DNA of 64,000 nt from Brytella acorum. GTDB lineage: Bacteria > Pseudomonadota > Alphaproteobacteria > Acetobacterales > Acetobacteraceae. Positions 26,226 to 35,060 of the stretch are shown here, piece after piece. The translations under genes were made by a program, and so were the position numbers. The notes beneath the pieces are model-generated. The model had not been told where the DNA came from and ran no database searches. It saw only the letters and a program-made list of their open reading frames with translations. The stretch spans positions 372,001-436,000 of the forward strand of contig NZ_JARBJP010000002.1 in NCBI RefSeq assembly GCF_029309905.1. Reading direction: 5' to 3'. Each line of letters starts with the position of its first letter. The first letter of the stretch is position 1.

Positions 26226-29141
26226 TCATGAGAGTGACTGCGCGTCGGTGCTCCTCAGGGTCCGCTCCTGAAGAAATTCCGAAATATCTCCAAGCGTCTC
26301 ATTCAGTCCCATGCGCCGGACGGTGACACCTTCAGGAAAAGCCGAAAACAGTCGTGAAGGCATGCGTCGGTCGAGCATGACGAACACCCCGTAATCGCTT
26401 GATTTGCGGATCAGCCGTCCGAAAGCCTGACGAAGTTTCATGCGTGTCAGCCGGTCGTCATATTCTTTGGGTGCGCCGTGGGAGAGGTACAGGCGCCGCT
26501 CACGATGAAGGATGTCCGGACGTGGCCATGGCGTGCGCTCGAAGACCACCATGCGCAGGGCATCGCCCGGCACATCGACGCCGTCCCGCATGGCATCGGT
26601 CCCGAGCAGGCAGGAATCGATTTCGGTACGGAAAATATCGACGAGCGTCGCATTGTCCATGGCATCCACGTGCTGCGCGTAAAGCGGCAGCCCCGCGACT
26701 TCCAGCGGCTCCACGATGCGCTTATGCACGGCGCGCAGCCGTGAAATGGCGGTGAACAGCCCCAGGGCACCGCCATGGGCCGCGAGGAAGAGAGAGCGAT
26801 ACGCGGACGCCAGGACCGCAATATCATCTCTGGGCAGATCGTCGACCACGTAGGCACGTGTCTGGTGCGCATAGTCGAACGGGCTGATGAGGGACGCCCG
26901 GATGGCGGGTGCCGGAAAGTGAGTGGCGCCGAGCCGCTCTTCAGCAGCGTCCCAGGCCGTCTCATGGGTCGCTTCGTCGGGTGTGTCGCGGGTCTGGTCC
27001 CTGAGCGTGGCCGAGGTGATGAGCAGTCCATGAGCGGGCGCCTGCATGATCGCCGCAAAAGGCACTGTGGGATCGAGCCAGTGGCGATGGAGACCGATAT
27101 CATGCTCATCGCCGCGAACGCCCCGGGCGGCGATGCTCTCGCTGCGGATGAAGTCGATATGGACCGGGCGCGTATCGGGCTCCAGAGGAATCTGTGTCGC
27201 TTCCAGTAGGCCGGTCCATCCGGCAACCCGGCTGATGGCGCGACGGCGCAAAGAGCGGACGAGCGCCTCGATTCTTCCACGCATCGCGCTGTCGAGCGTC
27301 TCCTGGTCCTCGGAAAGCTGATGGGTCAGCCGCTTCGTCAGGGTTTCGAGGGGCTCATGCAGACGTTTGAGCGCGCGGAGCAACGTTTCGGCCGCTTCCG
27401 CCACCGCGGGATCGACGGGATGAAGGTCGCATTCCGCGTCTCCTTTCTTTCGCGCTGTCTGCATGCCGCCAGACCGGGCCGAGACATGGCGCGCGCGGGT
27501 CTGGACTTCGAGTGCTCGCAGAAGACGCTCAGTCGGATTCTCGATTTCGTCCTGAGTTGGAGAGGGTGTCGCCGGATCGTGCAGACGACCCAGCCAGCCG
27601 GGAGCGGGAAGCGCGCGGGCGGCCTGCAGGACGGCGTCGAGTGGTGCTTCGAGGCCGGGCGCGAAGGCGACCAGATCTTCCAGCCTGCGGCGAAGACCAC
27701 GGGCGCGCGAGCGACTGCCCTCGGCGCCAAGAAGCCAGCGGCGCAGTTCGGCGGTTTCCAGTCCCGACAAGGCGACGGCGAAAGCGCTGTCGGCGGCGTC
27801 AGGCAGGTGGTGGCCTTCGTCGAAGACATAACGTGTCGGCGTCGTGTCCTCTTCCGGAACGTCATCCTTCGACAGGGAGGCCCACGCGGCCTGGGTCATG
27901 ACCAGAGCATGGTTCGCGACGACGAGGTCGGCATCGCGCGCCCGTCGGATGGTATGTTCGACGAAGCAGCGTTGATAATGTGGACATGCGCCGTGAATGC
28001 ATTCGCCGCGACGGTCCGCCATGCCAAAGACGGTGCCGGAACCGAAGAGTTCGCCAAACCAGCCGGGCAAGTCGCCGCCCATGAGGTCGCCGTCGCGCGT
28101 GGCTTCCGCCCAACGCGCCAGGAGCGCGAGGCTGATGACATTCGGCGCGGCCATCTCTCCGCGCGAGGCGGCGGTATTGACGGCATCCTCCATGTTCAGA
28201 AGGCACAGGTAGTTCTCGCGTCCCTTGCGCACCACGACGGCGCGGCGACGCGTCGCCTCGTCAGGATGAAGGCGCGTCAGCTCCTGCTCGATCTGGCGTT
28301 GAAGGTGTTTGGTGTATGTGCTGATCCATACCGCGCCGCCATTGCGTTCGGCCCAGAGGCTGCTCGGCGCGACATAGCCAAGCGTTTTGCCAGTGCCGGT
28401 CCCGGCCTCGGCCAGCACAACATGCGGGCTGCCGAATTCCGCACGAGGTTCGAAGGCGGCCGTTGCGACCGAAGCGAAATCGGCCTGTCCGGGCCGTGCT
28501 TCCGCATTGGAACCGAGAATTTCGCCAAGCCGCGCCCGTGCTTCCGCCTGCGTTACGCGCTGGCTGCCTGGCTGCGGGCGAGGGGCGACTTCTTCCCATT
28601 TGGGGAGGCGGCGCCAGACACGCACGGCTTCCAGCGGGTGGAGCGACTCCATCCGTGCGGGGCCGAGGCGTTCACCGAGCGCGGGTGCCCATGCCCACCC
28701 GGCGCGGCTCAGTGCTGGCAGGAGGGCTCTCATCGCGTCTCCATCAGTTCCGCCCGAGCGACGCTCGAGGTCCTGAAACATGACGTTGAGCAGCATGTGC
28801 AGAAAATCGGCCTCAAGCGTGACTGGCGGTGGCACGTCGAGGGCCAGCGCCAGTCCGAGCGGCGTGGGAGCAACGTTACGGGCGGGGTGGAGGAAGAGGA
28901 AAAGTTCCAGCAGGTCGAGCCAGGGGGCCGGGGGGGCTGGGATCGCACAATCGAGCTGCCGCATCGTCGCAGGCCCGTGAACGAGCAGCGGCGGCGCGGA
29001 ACGGGCCAGGAGCGCGAGCGTTTCCGCCCGTGCGAGCGAGAGGATCTCGCCATCCTCCGTCAGGACCGAAGAGACGCCGCGGCGGGCAATCAGTGCCGGG
29101 CAGTCGTAGGGGGAAACGTCGTGGGCGGGCAGGACAGGCAT
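26226..29141 (-). CDS. DinG-like superfamily 2 ATP-dependent DNA helicase with 4Fe-4S site
   Basis: A 971-residue helicase of the XPD/DinG type, which unwinds 5'-overhang, R-loop or structured DNA. Walker A is AEAGTGTGKT at residues 244-253. The DEAH box reads DEGH (441-444), a form I recall from other alphaproteobacteria. Four cysteines (313, 381, 386, 392) lie between these motifs in the Fe-S domain arrangement of DinG/XPD. LLGTDAMRDGVDVPGDALR and LRQAFGRLIRKSSDYGVF are C-terminal helicase motifs. The first 230 residues form a leucine-rich extension without recognisable motifs. The gene stands alone, divergent from lysK. Confidence 0.88.
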   Translation of the reverse strand: MPVLPAHDVSPYDCPALIARRGVSSVLTEDGEILSLARAETLALLARSAPPLLVHGPATMRQLDCAIPAPPAPWLDLLELFLFLHPARNVAPTPLGLALALDVPPPVTLEADFLHMLLNVMFQDLERRSGGTDGDAMRALLPALSRAGWAWAPALGERLGPARMESLHPLEAVRVWRRLPKWEEVAPRPQPGSQRVTQAEARARLGEILGSNAEARPGQADFASVATAAFEPRAEFGSPHVVLAEAGTGTGKTLGYVAPSSLWAERNGGAVWISTYTKHLQRQIEQELTRLHPDEATRRRAVVVRKGRENYLCLLNMEDAVNTAASRGEMAAPNVISLALLARWAEATRDGDLMGGDLPGWFGELFGSGTVFGMADRRGECIHGACPHYQRCFVEHTIRRARDADLVVANHALVMTQAAWASLSKDDVPEEDTTPTRYVFDEGHHLPDAADSAFAVALSGLETAELRRWLLGAEGSRSRARGLRRRLEDLVAFAPGLEAPLDAVLQAARALPAPGWLGRLHDPATPSPTQDEIENPTERLLRALEVQTRARHVSARSGGMQTARKKGDAECDLHPVDPAVAEAAETLLRALKRLHEPLETLTKRLTHQLSEDQETLDSAMRGRIEALVRSLRRRAISRVAGWTGLLEATQIPLEPDTRPVHIDFIRSESIAARGVRGDEHDIGLHRHWLDPTVPFAAIMQAPAHGLLITSATLRDQTRDTPDEATHETAWDAAEERLGATHFPAPAIRASLISPFDYAHQTRAYVVDDLPRDDIAVLASAYRSLFLAAHGGALGLFTAISRLRAVHKRIVEPLEVAGLPLYAQHVDAMDNATLVDIFRTEIDSCLLGTDAMRDGVDVPGDALRMVVFERTPWPRPDILHRERRLYLSHGAPKEYDDRLTRMKLRQAFGRLIRKSSDYGVFVMLDRRMPSRLFSAFPEGVTVRRMGLNETLGDISEFLQERTLRSTDAQSLS

Positions 29142-29244
29142 CCGCCGCAGCTTACATTCCGGGCGGTCGTCAGCCTAGAGAAGAGCATCGGTTCATGCGA
29201 GTTGCTTGACCCGGGGGCTGACCATCCATAATTTTCAGCCAATC

Positions 29245-30870
29245 ATGTCAGATCATTCAAAAACGACCGTCGCTCCTCCCGATGCGGGGACGCTGCCCAA
29301 AGCATGGCCTTTCGAAGAGGCCCGCAAGATCGTGGCGCGTGTGGAAGCGTGCGACGGCGACGCTCCGGCCCTGCTGGAAACCGGTTATGGCCCTTCCGGC
29401 CTGCCGCATATCGGCACGTTCGGAGAGGTGGCGCGTACGACCTGGGTCCGCCAGGCGTATGAAGCTCTTACCGGCAGGCCCACCCGCCTGCTGGCATTTT
29501 CCGACGACATGGATGCGTTGCGAAAGGTGCCGACCAACGTGCCCAATCAGGACATGCTGGCCCGGCATATCGGTCTGCCGCTGACGCGCATTCCCGATCC
29601 TTTTGGCCGCTTCGAAAGCTTCGCCCACCATAATAACGCGATGCTGCGTGAGTTTCTCGACAGTTTCGGTTTTCATTACGAATTTGCGTCCGCCACGGAT
29701 TATTACACCAGCGGCCGCTTTGACGCGGCCCTGCGACGGGTTCTTGAGGTTCATGACGAGGTCGTCGCCACCATTGCGCCGACCTTGGGGCCGGACCGGC
29801 GTGCGACGTATTCTCCGGTTCTGCCGATCCATCCGAAGACGGGCCAGGTGATGCAGGTGCCGGTGATCAAGGTCGATCCGGACGCGGCGACGGTCGTCTG
29901 GAAGGATCCGGATAGCGGGGACGTCTTCGAGACTTCGGTTCTCGGCGGCCATGCTAAAATGCAGTGGAAAGCTGACTGGGCCATGCGCTGGTATGCGCTG
30001 GGCGTCGATTATGAAATGTCGGGCAAGGATCTGATTGACAGCGTGAAGCTGTCCAGCCGGATCTGCCGGATCCTTGGCAAGGAGCCGCCAGCCGGACTGA
30101 CCTATGAGCTTTTTCTCGACGAAAATGCCCAGAAGATCAGCAAGTCGAAGGGGAACGGTCTTTCCATCGAGGAGTGGTTGCGTCTCGCACCTCCCGAGAG
30201 CCTCGCGCAATATATGTTCAACCAGCCCACGCGCGCCAAGCGGCTGTTTTTCGACGTTATTCCCCGCGCGATGGACGAGTATCTCGCCAATGCAGAAAAG
30301 GCGCAGGCGGAAACCGACGAGCAAATCCTCCGGGCAAATCCGGCCTGGTTTGTCGAAGGCGGCAAACTGTCCGGGGCGACCACCAGCCCGGTGTCGTTTA
30401 CGATGCTGCTCAACCTCGCAGCTGTGGCCAATGCCACCTCCGCGGATGTTCTATGGAAGTTTCTGCGCCGTTACGACGCCAGCCTGTCACCGGAAACGCA
30501 TCCTTATGTCGACCGTCTGATCCATCATGCGCTCGTCTATTTTCAGGACTTCGTGAAGCCCTCCAAGACCTTTCGCTCACCCACGGAGCAGGAGCGTGCA
30601 GCGCTTCGCGATCTCGCGGACGCGCTTGCAAAGGCCGATCCGAACCTGTCTCCCGTGGAAGTTCAGGACATTGTCTTCGAGATCGGAAAGAAGCATAAAA
30701 TCCAGCCTTTACGTTCATGGTTTGGCTGCCTGTATGAAGTTTTGCTTGGTCAGAGCGAAGGCCCGCGCTTCGGTATTTTTGCAGCCCTTCTCGGCCTGCC
30801 CGAAACCGTGAAGCTGATCGAGGATGCGCTGGCGCGGGACACAGCACAGACGGTATCGGAGCCGGTCTGA
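29245..30870 (+). CDS. lysK: lysyl-tRNA synthetase, class I
   Basis: Charges tRNA-Lys with lysine. It belongs to the archaeal-type class I LysRS rather than the common class II enzyme. The ATG at 29245 gives 541 residues. The HIGH signature appears as H55-I-G-T within GPSGLPHIGTFGE, and the KMSKS motif as KISKSKG at about 297-303. These are class I Rossmann features that class II LysRS lacks. Class I LysRS is known in many alphaproteobacteria. The mprF-like gene starts 3 bases after its stop codon, so lysyl-tRNA synthesis and a lysyl-tRNA-using-type protein are encoded together. Confidence 0.95.
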   Translation: MSDHSKTTVAPPDAGTLPKAWPFEEARKIVARVEACDGDAPALLETGYGPSGLPHIGTFGEVARTTWVRQAYEALTGRPTRLLAFSDDMDALRKVPTNVPNQDMLARHIGLPLTRIPDPFGRFESFAHHNNAMLREFLDSFGFHYEFASATDYYTSGRFDAALRRVLEVHDEVVATIAPTLGPDRRATYSPVLPIHPKTGQVMQVPVIKVDPDAATVVWKDPDSGDVFETSVLGGHAKMQWKADWAMRWYALGVDYEMSGKDLIDSVKLSSRICRILGKEPPAGLTYELFLDENAQKISKSKGNGLSIEEWLRLAPPESLAQYMFNQPTRAKRLFFDVIPRAMDEYLANAEKAQAETDEQILRANPAWFVEGGKLSGATTSPVSFTMLLNLAAVANATSADVLWKFLRRYDASLSPETHPYVDRLIHHALVYFQDFVKPSKTFRSPTEQERAALRDLADALAKADPNLSPVEVQDIVFEIGKKHKIQPLRSWFGCLYEVLLGQSEGPRFGIFAALLGLPETVKLIEDALARDTAQTVSEPV

Positions 30871-30873
30871 TCC

Positions 30874-32973
30874 ATGCAGGCTGAGCGGCACACGGACGTG
30901 ACCCACAAGGAAACATGTCCGGGCACCTCTTCGCCAGCCCGCAAGCTGCTGCACAGGCTGCCTGCACTGGTCGGACTCGTGCTGCTGGTGGCGGCGTTTT
31001 TCGTCATTCAGCGCGAGGTCCGTCATCTCGCGCTGAGTGACGTCCGTCATGCGTTACACGCGATGCCGGTGTCCGCGCTTGTCGCGGGCGCGGGCTGCAC
31101 GGTGCTTTCGTATTTTATCCTGTCATTTTACGATTATCTCGCCTGTGTGCATGTGCGCGCCCACCAGCGCTACCGTCGCGCTGCATTTGCGGCCTTCTGC
31201 TCCTACGTCCTGTCGCACAATCTCGGATGCGCGGCCATTTCGGGGGCGGCGGTCCGCTTTCGTCTTTATCGGAACTGGGGCGTTCCACCCGGCGCGATCG
31301 CGCAGATCATTGCTTTCTGTTCCACGACTTATCTGCTCGGCGCCTCCGCCCTGATCGGCGGTGTCCTGGTATTCGAGCCGGAGCAGATCCCGCTCATGGA
31401 CAGACTGCCGACGGTGCTCGTGCAGTTTTGCGGTCTTGCGGCATGGGGGCTGGATGTCGCTTACCTCGTGGCGTCCCTGCGTCTGCGGGAAGTGCGCGTC
31501 TGGGGCTACGCGGTGGAAGTGCCTTCGTTCGGTATTGCGCTGGCGCAGATCCTGATCAGCGCCGGAGACATGGCCGCGACCGCGCTCATCGCCTATGTCA
31601 TGTTGCCGGCCTCCACTCCGATCGGATTCGGTGCGTTTCTGGCGATCTATCTCGCAGCCTATACCGCCGGTCTGCTCGCCAGTGTGCCGGGAGGTCTGGG
31701 CGTATTCGACAGTGCCATGCTGCTGGCGTTGCGACCTTATATGCCCGCGCCGGACATTCTCGGCGTCATCTTCGTTTTTCGGCTGTTCTACTATTTCGTG
31801 CCTCTCGTGATGGCGGGCGTGATGTTTGCCGGTCACGAGTTGTTTCTTCGGGGAGACGCGGCGCTTGCCCGCAAGCGCGGGCTCTCCGCGGCAGGGCCCG
31901 AGCCACGTCGCGTCAGCCAGGCGATCCGGGAATCGGAAGCTGATTTTTCGGTCTCGGTCGCGACCGGCGTAACCGCGTGCACGGGCGTGCTTCTGGTGTT
32001 CTACGCCGTCGCGGCGCCAGTTCCGCACGATGCCTTCCTTGGACATTGGCTGCCGCAATTCGCGGATCTGCTTCTCTGTTTTGCAGGTGTCGTGTTCGTC
32101 GGGCTTTCATTCGGCTTGTCGCAGCGCGTAACGCTGGCCTGGCGTGCCACTCTGATCATGCTTATCGTTTCGTTGCTCCTGTCGCTGCTGCGTCAGGCGG
32201 CTCTCGCCGTACCTTTGTCGCTGCTGCTCGTGATCTTCCTCATCGCCCCTTTTCGAGCCTGCTATTATCGGCGCGCCCATTTGCTGGCCGAACCGGGACA
32301 CCGGGGAACAATTCTCTGGATGGGGCTATGGTTCTCAAGCGTGGCGCTGTTCGGCATTTTTCTCCTGAACCGCCGACTGGGGCAGGGATGGTGGCATGCG
32401 CTCATCTATGAAGCGCACACATCGGTCATTCGATGGGCTCTGGCGATCTCCGCTGTCTTCGGATTGATCGCGGTGGCACAGATGACGCGGCGAGGTCGTG
32501 TTCGCATTCGTGCCTGGAATGAGGAAAGCGCGTCGGTCTACAGGACGCTCGACCATGCGCTCGAAGAATTTGGGCCACGACGTCCCAACGGGTTGCTGCT
32601 CGATGAAACCGGCAAGGCCGCAATTCCCTTCATGCGAACCGGGCGTTTCATCATTGGGCTGGGTGACCCGGCTGGCCCTGAGCGTGAGAGCATCGCGGCG
32701 ATCTGGCGTCTGCGTGATCTTGCTCTTCAGGAGGGACGGCGTCTTGCTTTTATCAAGATTGGTGATGCTCTTGAAAGTGTCTATAACGATATAGGAATGA
32801 CCGTGTGCCAGGGTGATGCACCGATGATCGGCACCCTTTGCTGCGGCGCTCAGGATATCAAAGCCATCAAGACCCTGCTTGCCAGCGACCGACGACGCCT
32901 TCTCAGGCATAGCCCACGACCGGCATCGGACAGGAGCGCTGCTGTGCGGCTGAACGGCGGGGCCGAATCATGA
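30874..32973 (+). CDS. MprF-like membrane protein with shortened lysyl-phosphatidylglycerol synthase domain
   Basis: MprF proteins add lysine from lysyl-tRNA to phosphatidylglycerol and flip the product, giving resistance to cationic peptides. This one is 699 residues, against roughly 840-860 usually. The flippase half is intact: about 14 hydrophobic segments, SGAAVRFRLY near 123-132 and VPGGLGVFDS near 271-280. The soluble part (about 541-699) aligns only with the first GNAT-like fold of the tandem synthase domain (LLLDETGKAAIPF, GLGDPAGPERESIAAIWRLRDLA). The second, catalytic fold is absent and the frame closes cleanly into marC. Flippase or a diverged transferase role is possible. Immediate linkage to lysK supports a lysyl-tRNA connection. 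Confidence 0.8.
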   Translation: MQAERHTDVTHKETCPGTSSPARKLLHRLPALVGLVLLVAAFFVIQREVRHLALSDVRHALHAMPVSALVAGAGCTVLSYFILSFYDYLACVHVRAHQRYRRAAFAAFCSYVLSHNLGCAAISGAAVRFRLYRNWGVPPGAIAQIIAFCSTTYLLGASALIGGVLVFEPEQIPLMDRLPTVLVQFCGLAAWGLDVAYLVASLRLREVRVWGYAVEVPSFGIALAQILISAGDMAATALIAYVMLPASTPIGFGAFLAIYLAAYTAGLLASVPGGLGVFDSAMLLALRPYMPAPDILGVIFVFRLFYYFVPLVMAGVMFAGHELFLRGDAALARKRGLSAAGPEPRRVSQAIRESEADFSVSVATGVTACTGVLLVFYAVAAPVPHDAFLGHWLPQFADLLLCFAGVVFVGLSFGLSQRVTLAWRATLIMLIVSLLLSLLRQAALAVPLSLLLVIFLIAPFRACYYRRAHLLAEPGHRGTILWMGLWFSSVALFGIFLLNRRLGQGWWHALIYEAHTSVIRWALAISAVFGLIAVAQMTRRGRVRIRAWNEESASVYRTLDHALEEFGPRRPNGLLLDETGKAAIPFMRTGRFIIGLGDPAGPERESIAAIWRLRDLALQEGRRLAFIKIGDALESVYNDIGMTVCQGDAPMIGTLCCGAQDIKAIKTLLASDRRRLLRHSPRPASDRSAAVRLNGGAES

Positions 32974-33710
32974 TTTCACCCCAGGCGGTGAATGGTGGCA
33001 TCGGTCTGGCGGGTATGATCAGCGCGTGGCTGATGGCGTATTCGGCGTTGTTTTCGATCGTGAATCCGATCGGCGCGTCACTCATTTTCGCTCAGGCAAC
33101 CGCGGGGCGTACACGCGCTGAAGTCGTTAACCTCGCGCGCCTCGTCGCCTTTTATTCATTTATCGTTCTGGTGATTTCACTTTGGTTCGGCGGGTGGATT
33201 CTTGGTTTTTTCGGGATTTCCATGGATGCCTTGCGGGTAACCGGAGGGCTTGTCGTCGCGACGCGCGCATGGGTGTTGCTGCAGGCGCCGGAGCAGAATG
33301 AAGCCCGCAAGGAGCGTCAGGCGCTTCAGGGGGGGCGTACGGTTTCCGCGGTGGACCTCCGCGATACGGCCTTTTTCCCACTTGCCATGCCATTCACGGT
33401 CGGCCCGGGCAGCATTTCGGTCGCCATCGCGCTGACATCGGATCGCCCGGCGGGAGATCCTTTGCCGGGCTATTTCATGGCCCTGACCCTGGCGGCGGTA
33501 GCGATCGCTGTGACCGTCTGGCTGGTTTATAATTCCGCTGACAGGATCGTGGCTTTTCTCGGCGTAACCGGAGCGCGGATTGTCAGCCGTATGGCCGCTC
33601 TGATCCTGCTTTGCATCGGCGTCCAGATCCTGTTTTCAGGAATAGAGGGATTCGCGACGGCGATCGCGGAGCATATTATGGTGACCTTGCCGGAGTTGCG
33701 GGCAAAATAG
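32970..33710 (+). CDS. MarC family integral membrane protein
   Basis: A 246-residue protein with about six membrane segments. FSIVNPIGASLIFAQATAG is the characteristic MarC N-terminal motif, and PLAMPFTVGPGSISVAIAL is the mirrored second one. Once linked to multiple antibiotic resistance, the family has no proven transport substrate. Its ATG overlaps the mprF-like stop codon (ATGA), showing translational coupling in a lysK-mprF-like-marC operon. Confidence 0.88.
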   Translation: MISPQAVNGGIGLAGMISAWLMAYSALFSIVNPIGASLIFAQATAGRTRAEVVNLARLVAFYSFIVLVISLWFGGWILGFFGISMDALRVTGGLVVATRAWVLLQAPEQNEARKERQALQGGRTVSAVDLRDTAFFPLAMPFTVGPGSISVAIALTSDRPAGDPLPGYFMALTLAAVAIAVTVWLVYNSADRIVAFLGVTGARIVSRMAALILLCIGVQILFSGIEGFATAIAEHIMVTLPELRAK

Positions 33711-33716
33711 TTCGGC

Positions 33717-34313
33717 TCAGCATCGCGGGGCTGCATTGATCAGATCGTGTACGATCATCCGCAGCGCGGGGATGACATCGTCCCGAAACCAGGGGTTGCG
33801 TTTCTCCCATCCTCCCGTGCGCCAGGACGGGTGGGGGAGTGGGAAGTAAGATGGCAGATAGTCGCGATAGTGATAAACGCGCTCGGTCATACGGCCCCGA
33901 CCCAGAACGTGGACCTGGCTATAGCTGCCGACGAGGAGGGTCAGACGCACGCTCCTGAGATGCGAGAGGACTTCGCTCCGCCAGCGTGGGGCGCATTCCG
34001 GCCGGGGCGGACGATCGCCGCCCTGGGGCAGGCGGCCCGGGTAGCACATGCCCATGGGCAGAATTGCGAATCTCCGGGGATCGTAGAACTGGTCGGCCGA
34101 CACAGCCAGCCACTCCCTCAGGCGGTCGCCCGAAGCATCGAGAAAGGTTTGGCCTGACGTATGGGCTTTGGTTCCGGGTGCCTGACTCGCGATGAGAATG
34201 GGCGCATGTTCGGAAACCTGGAGGATCGGCTTTGGTCCCAACGGCAGATGGTCTGCGCAAAGGCGACAGTCACGTACTCGCGCTATCAGGGTTGAAAGGC
34301 TTTCGGTGGTCAC
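33717..34313 (-). CDS. uracil-DNA glycosylase family protein
   Basis: A 198-residue protein of the UDG superfamily, which excises uracil or related bases. RDCRLCADHLPLG near the N-terminus keeps two cysteines of the family's Fe-S types. LIASQAPGTKAHTSGQTFLDASGDRLREWL corresponds to the active-site loop, and PLPHPSWR near the C-terminus to the H-P-S motif. Only two cysteines are seen, so a full 4Fe-4S cluster is doubtful. The start is a GTG with GGGAG 5 bases upstream, 12 bases after the thpR stop codon, so the two are co-transcribed. Confidence 0.8.
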   Translation of the reverse strand: MTTESLSTLIARVRDCRLCADHLPLGPKPILQVSEHAPILIASQAPGTKAHTSGQTFLDASGDRLREWLAVSADQFYDPRRFAILPMGMCYPGRLPQGGDRPPRPECAPRWRSEVLSHLRSVRLTLLVGSYSQVHVLGRGRMTERVYHYRDYLPSYFPLPHPSWRTGGWEKRNPWFRDDVIPALRMIVHDLINAAPRC

Positions 34314-34325
34314 GGCGACTCCCGA

Positions 34326-34898
34326 TCAGTCATCCAGCCCTTCGGGATAGACGTGATCGAAGGCGGAGCCATAGGTGGCTCGCTTCTCGTGGGTGGGGCC
34401 ATCCGGGCCACGGAAAACTTCGAGAAGCGTGAAGTGATCGACAAGTGTTTCTTCCGATCGAAGAAGGTTGTGCACACGAACCCACGGCTCGGCATCAAAC
34501 GGTTCCGGAAGCTGTGCGATCGTGACATGGGGACGGAAGCGTCGCTTGTCAGGGGGTAGGCCCGCCTGCCTCAGGGCGGATTCGATTCGCACATGAAGCT
34601 GGATCAGTCCGTCGCAGGGCACGACGTCAATTCGGAGGTTGCGGCTCGGTGGCCTGCTCCCGGAGGCGTCAGAGATGCTGACACCCATGAGTTGCAGATT
34701 GAATGGAGAGAAAGAAACGCCTGCAAGGGCATGATCGATATCCTCTGCGACGTGACGCGATTCGACGTCTCCGACTGGTCGCAAGGGCACATGATAATGG
34801 CTTGGGGAAACCCAGCTCGCGGCTGGAATTCCCGTTCGTAACGCGGAGAGAAAGCGCTTTTGTGACGGGGCCAGCGAGAGGGCAACAAGAAGCCGCAT
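34326..34898 (-). CDS. thpR: RNA 2',3'-cyclic phosphodiesterase-like (2H phosphoesterase)
   Basis: Predicted member of the LigT/ThpR 2H family that opens 2',3'-cyclic phosphates on RNA ends. The ATG at 34898 gives 190 residues, the family length. Two HxTx motifs normally form the active site. The second is intact (H124-V-T-I in RPHVTIAQL). The first reads H36-V-P-L instead of H-x-T-L, losing the threonine that binds phosphate. The surrounding sequence (LLVALSLAP, GDVESRHVAEDIDHAL) is otherwise typical. Activity may be reduced, or this is a diverged paralogue. It is followed by the UDG-like gene. Confidence 0.8.
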   Translation of the reverse strand: MRLLVALSLAPSQKRFLSALRTGIPAASWVSPSHYHVPLRPVGDVESRHVAEDIDHALAGVSFSPFNLQLMGVSISDASGSRPPSRNLRIDVVPCDGLIQLHVRIESALRQAGLPPDKRRFRPHVTIAQLPEPFDAEPWVRVHNLLRSEETLVDHFTLLEVFRGPDGPTHEKRATYGSAFDHVYPEGLDD

Positions 34899-35060
34899 GA
34901 GGAAAACTCCGGGATGGAGGTCGGAAGAGCAACAGCATGACATGATTACAATGCGTGAAAAGACCGTAGAGAAAGCGTTTGCTGCTTGATTGCCAGGCCC
35001 GATCACCCACATTCTTACCAAAGTGACAGGGCGATCGCGCCCGATTCAGGAAAGGGTGTC

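Noticed and set aside
26226-29141. DEGH in place of DEAH in the helicase as a catalytic defect
   Set aside because: The Asp-Glu pair needed for ATP hydrolysis is intact, and I recall this variant from other alphaproteobacterial members, so it is not a sign of inactivation.
27321-29231. 636-codon plus-strand open frame opposite the DinG-like helicase
   Set aside because: It is antisense to the helicase, has no domain and no promoter or ribosome site. Open antisense frames are common in GC-rich genes of this length.
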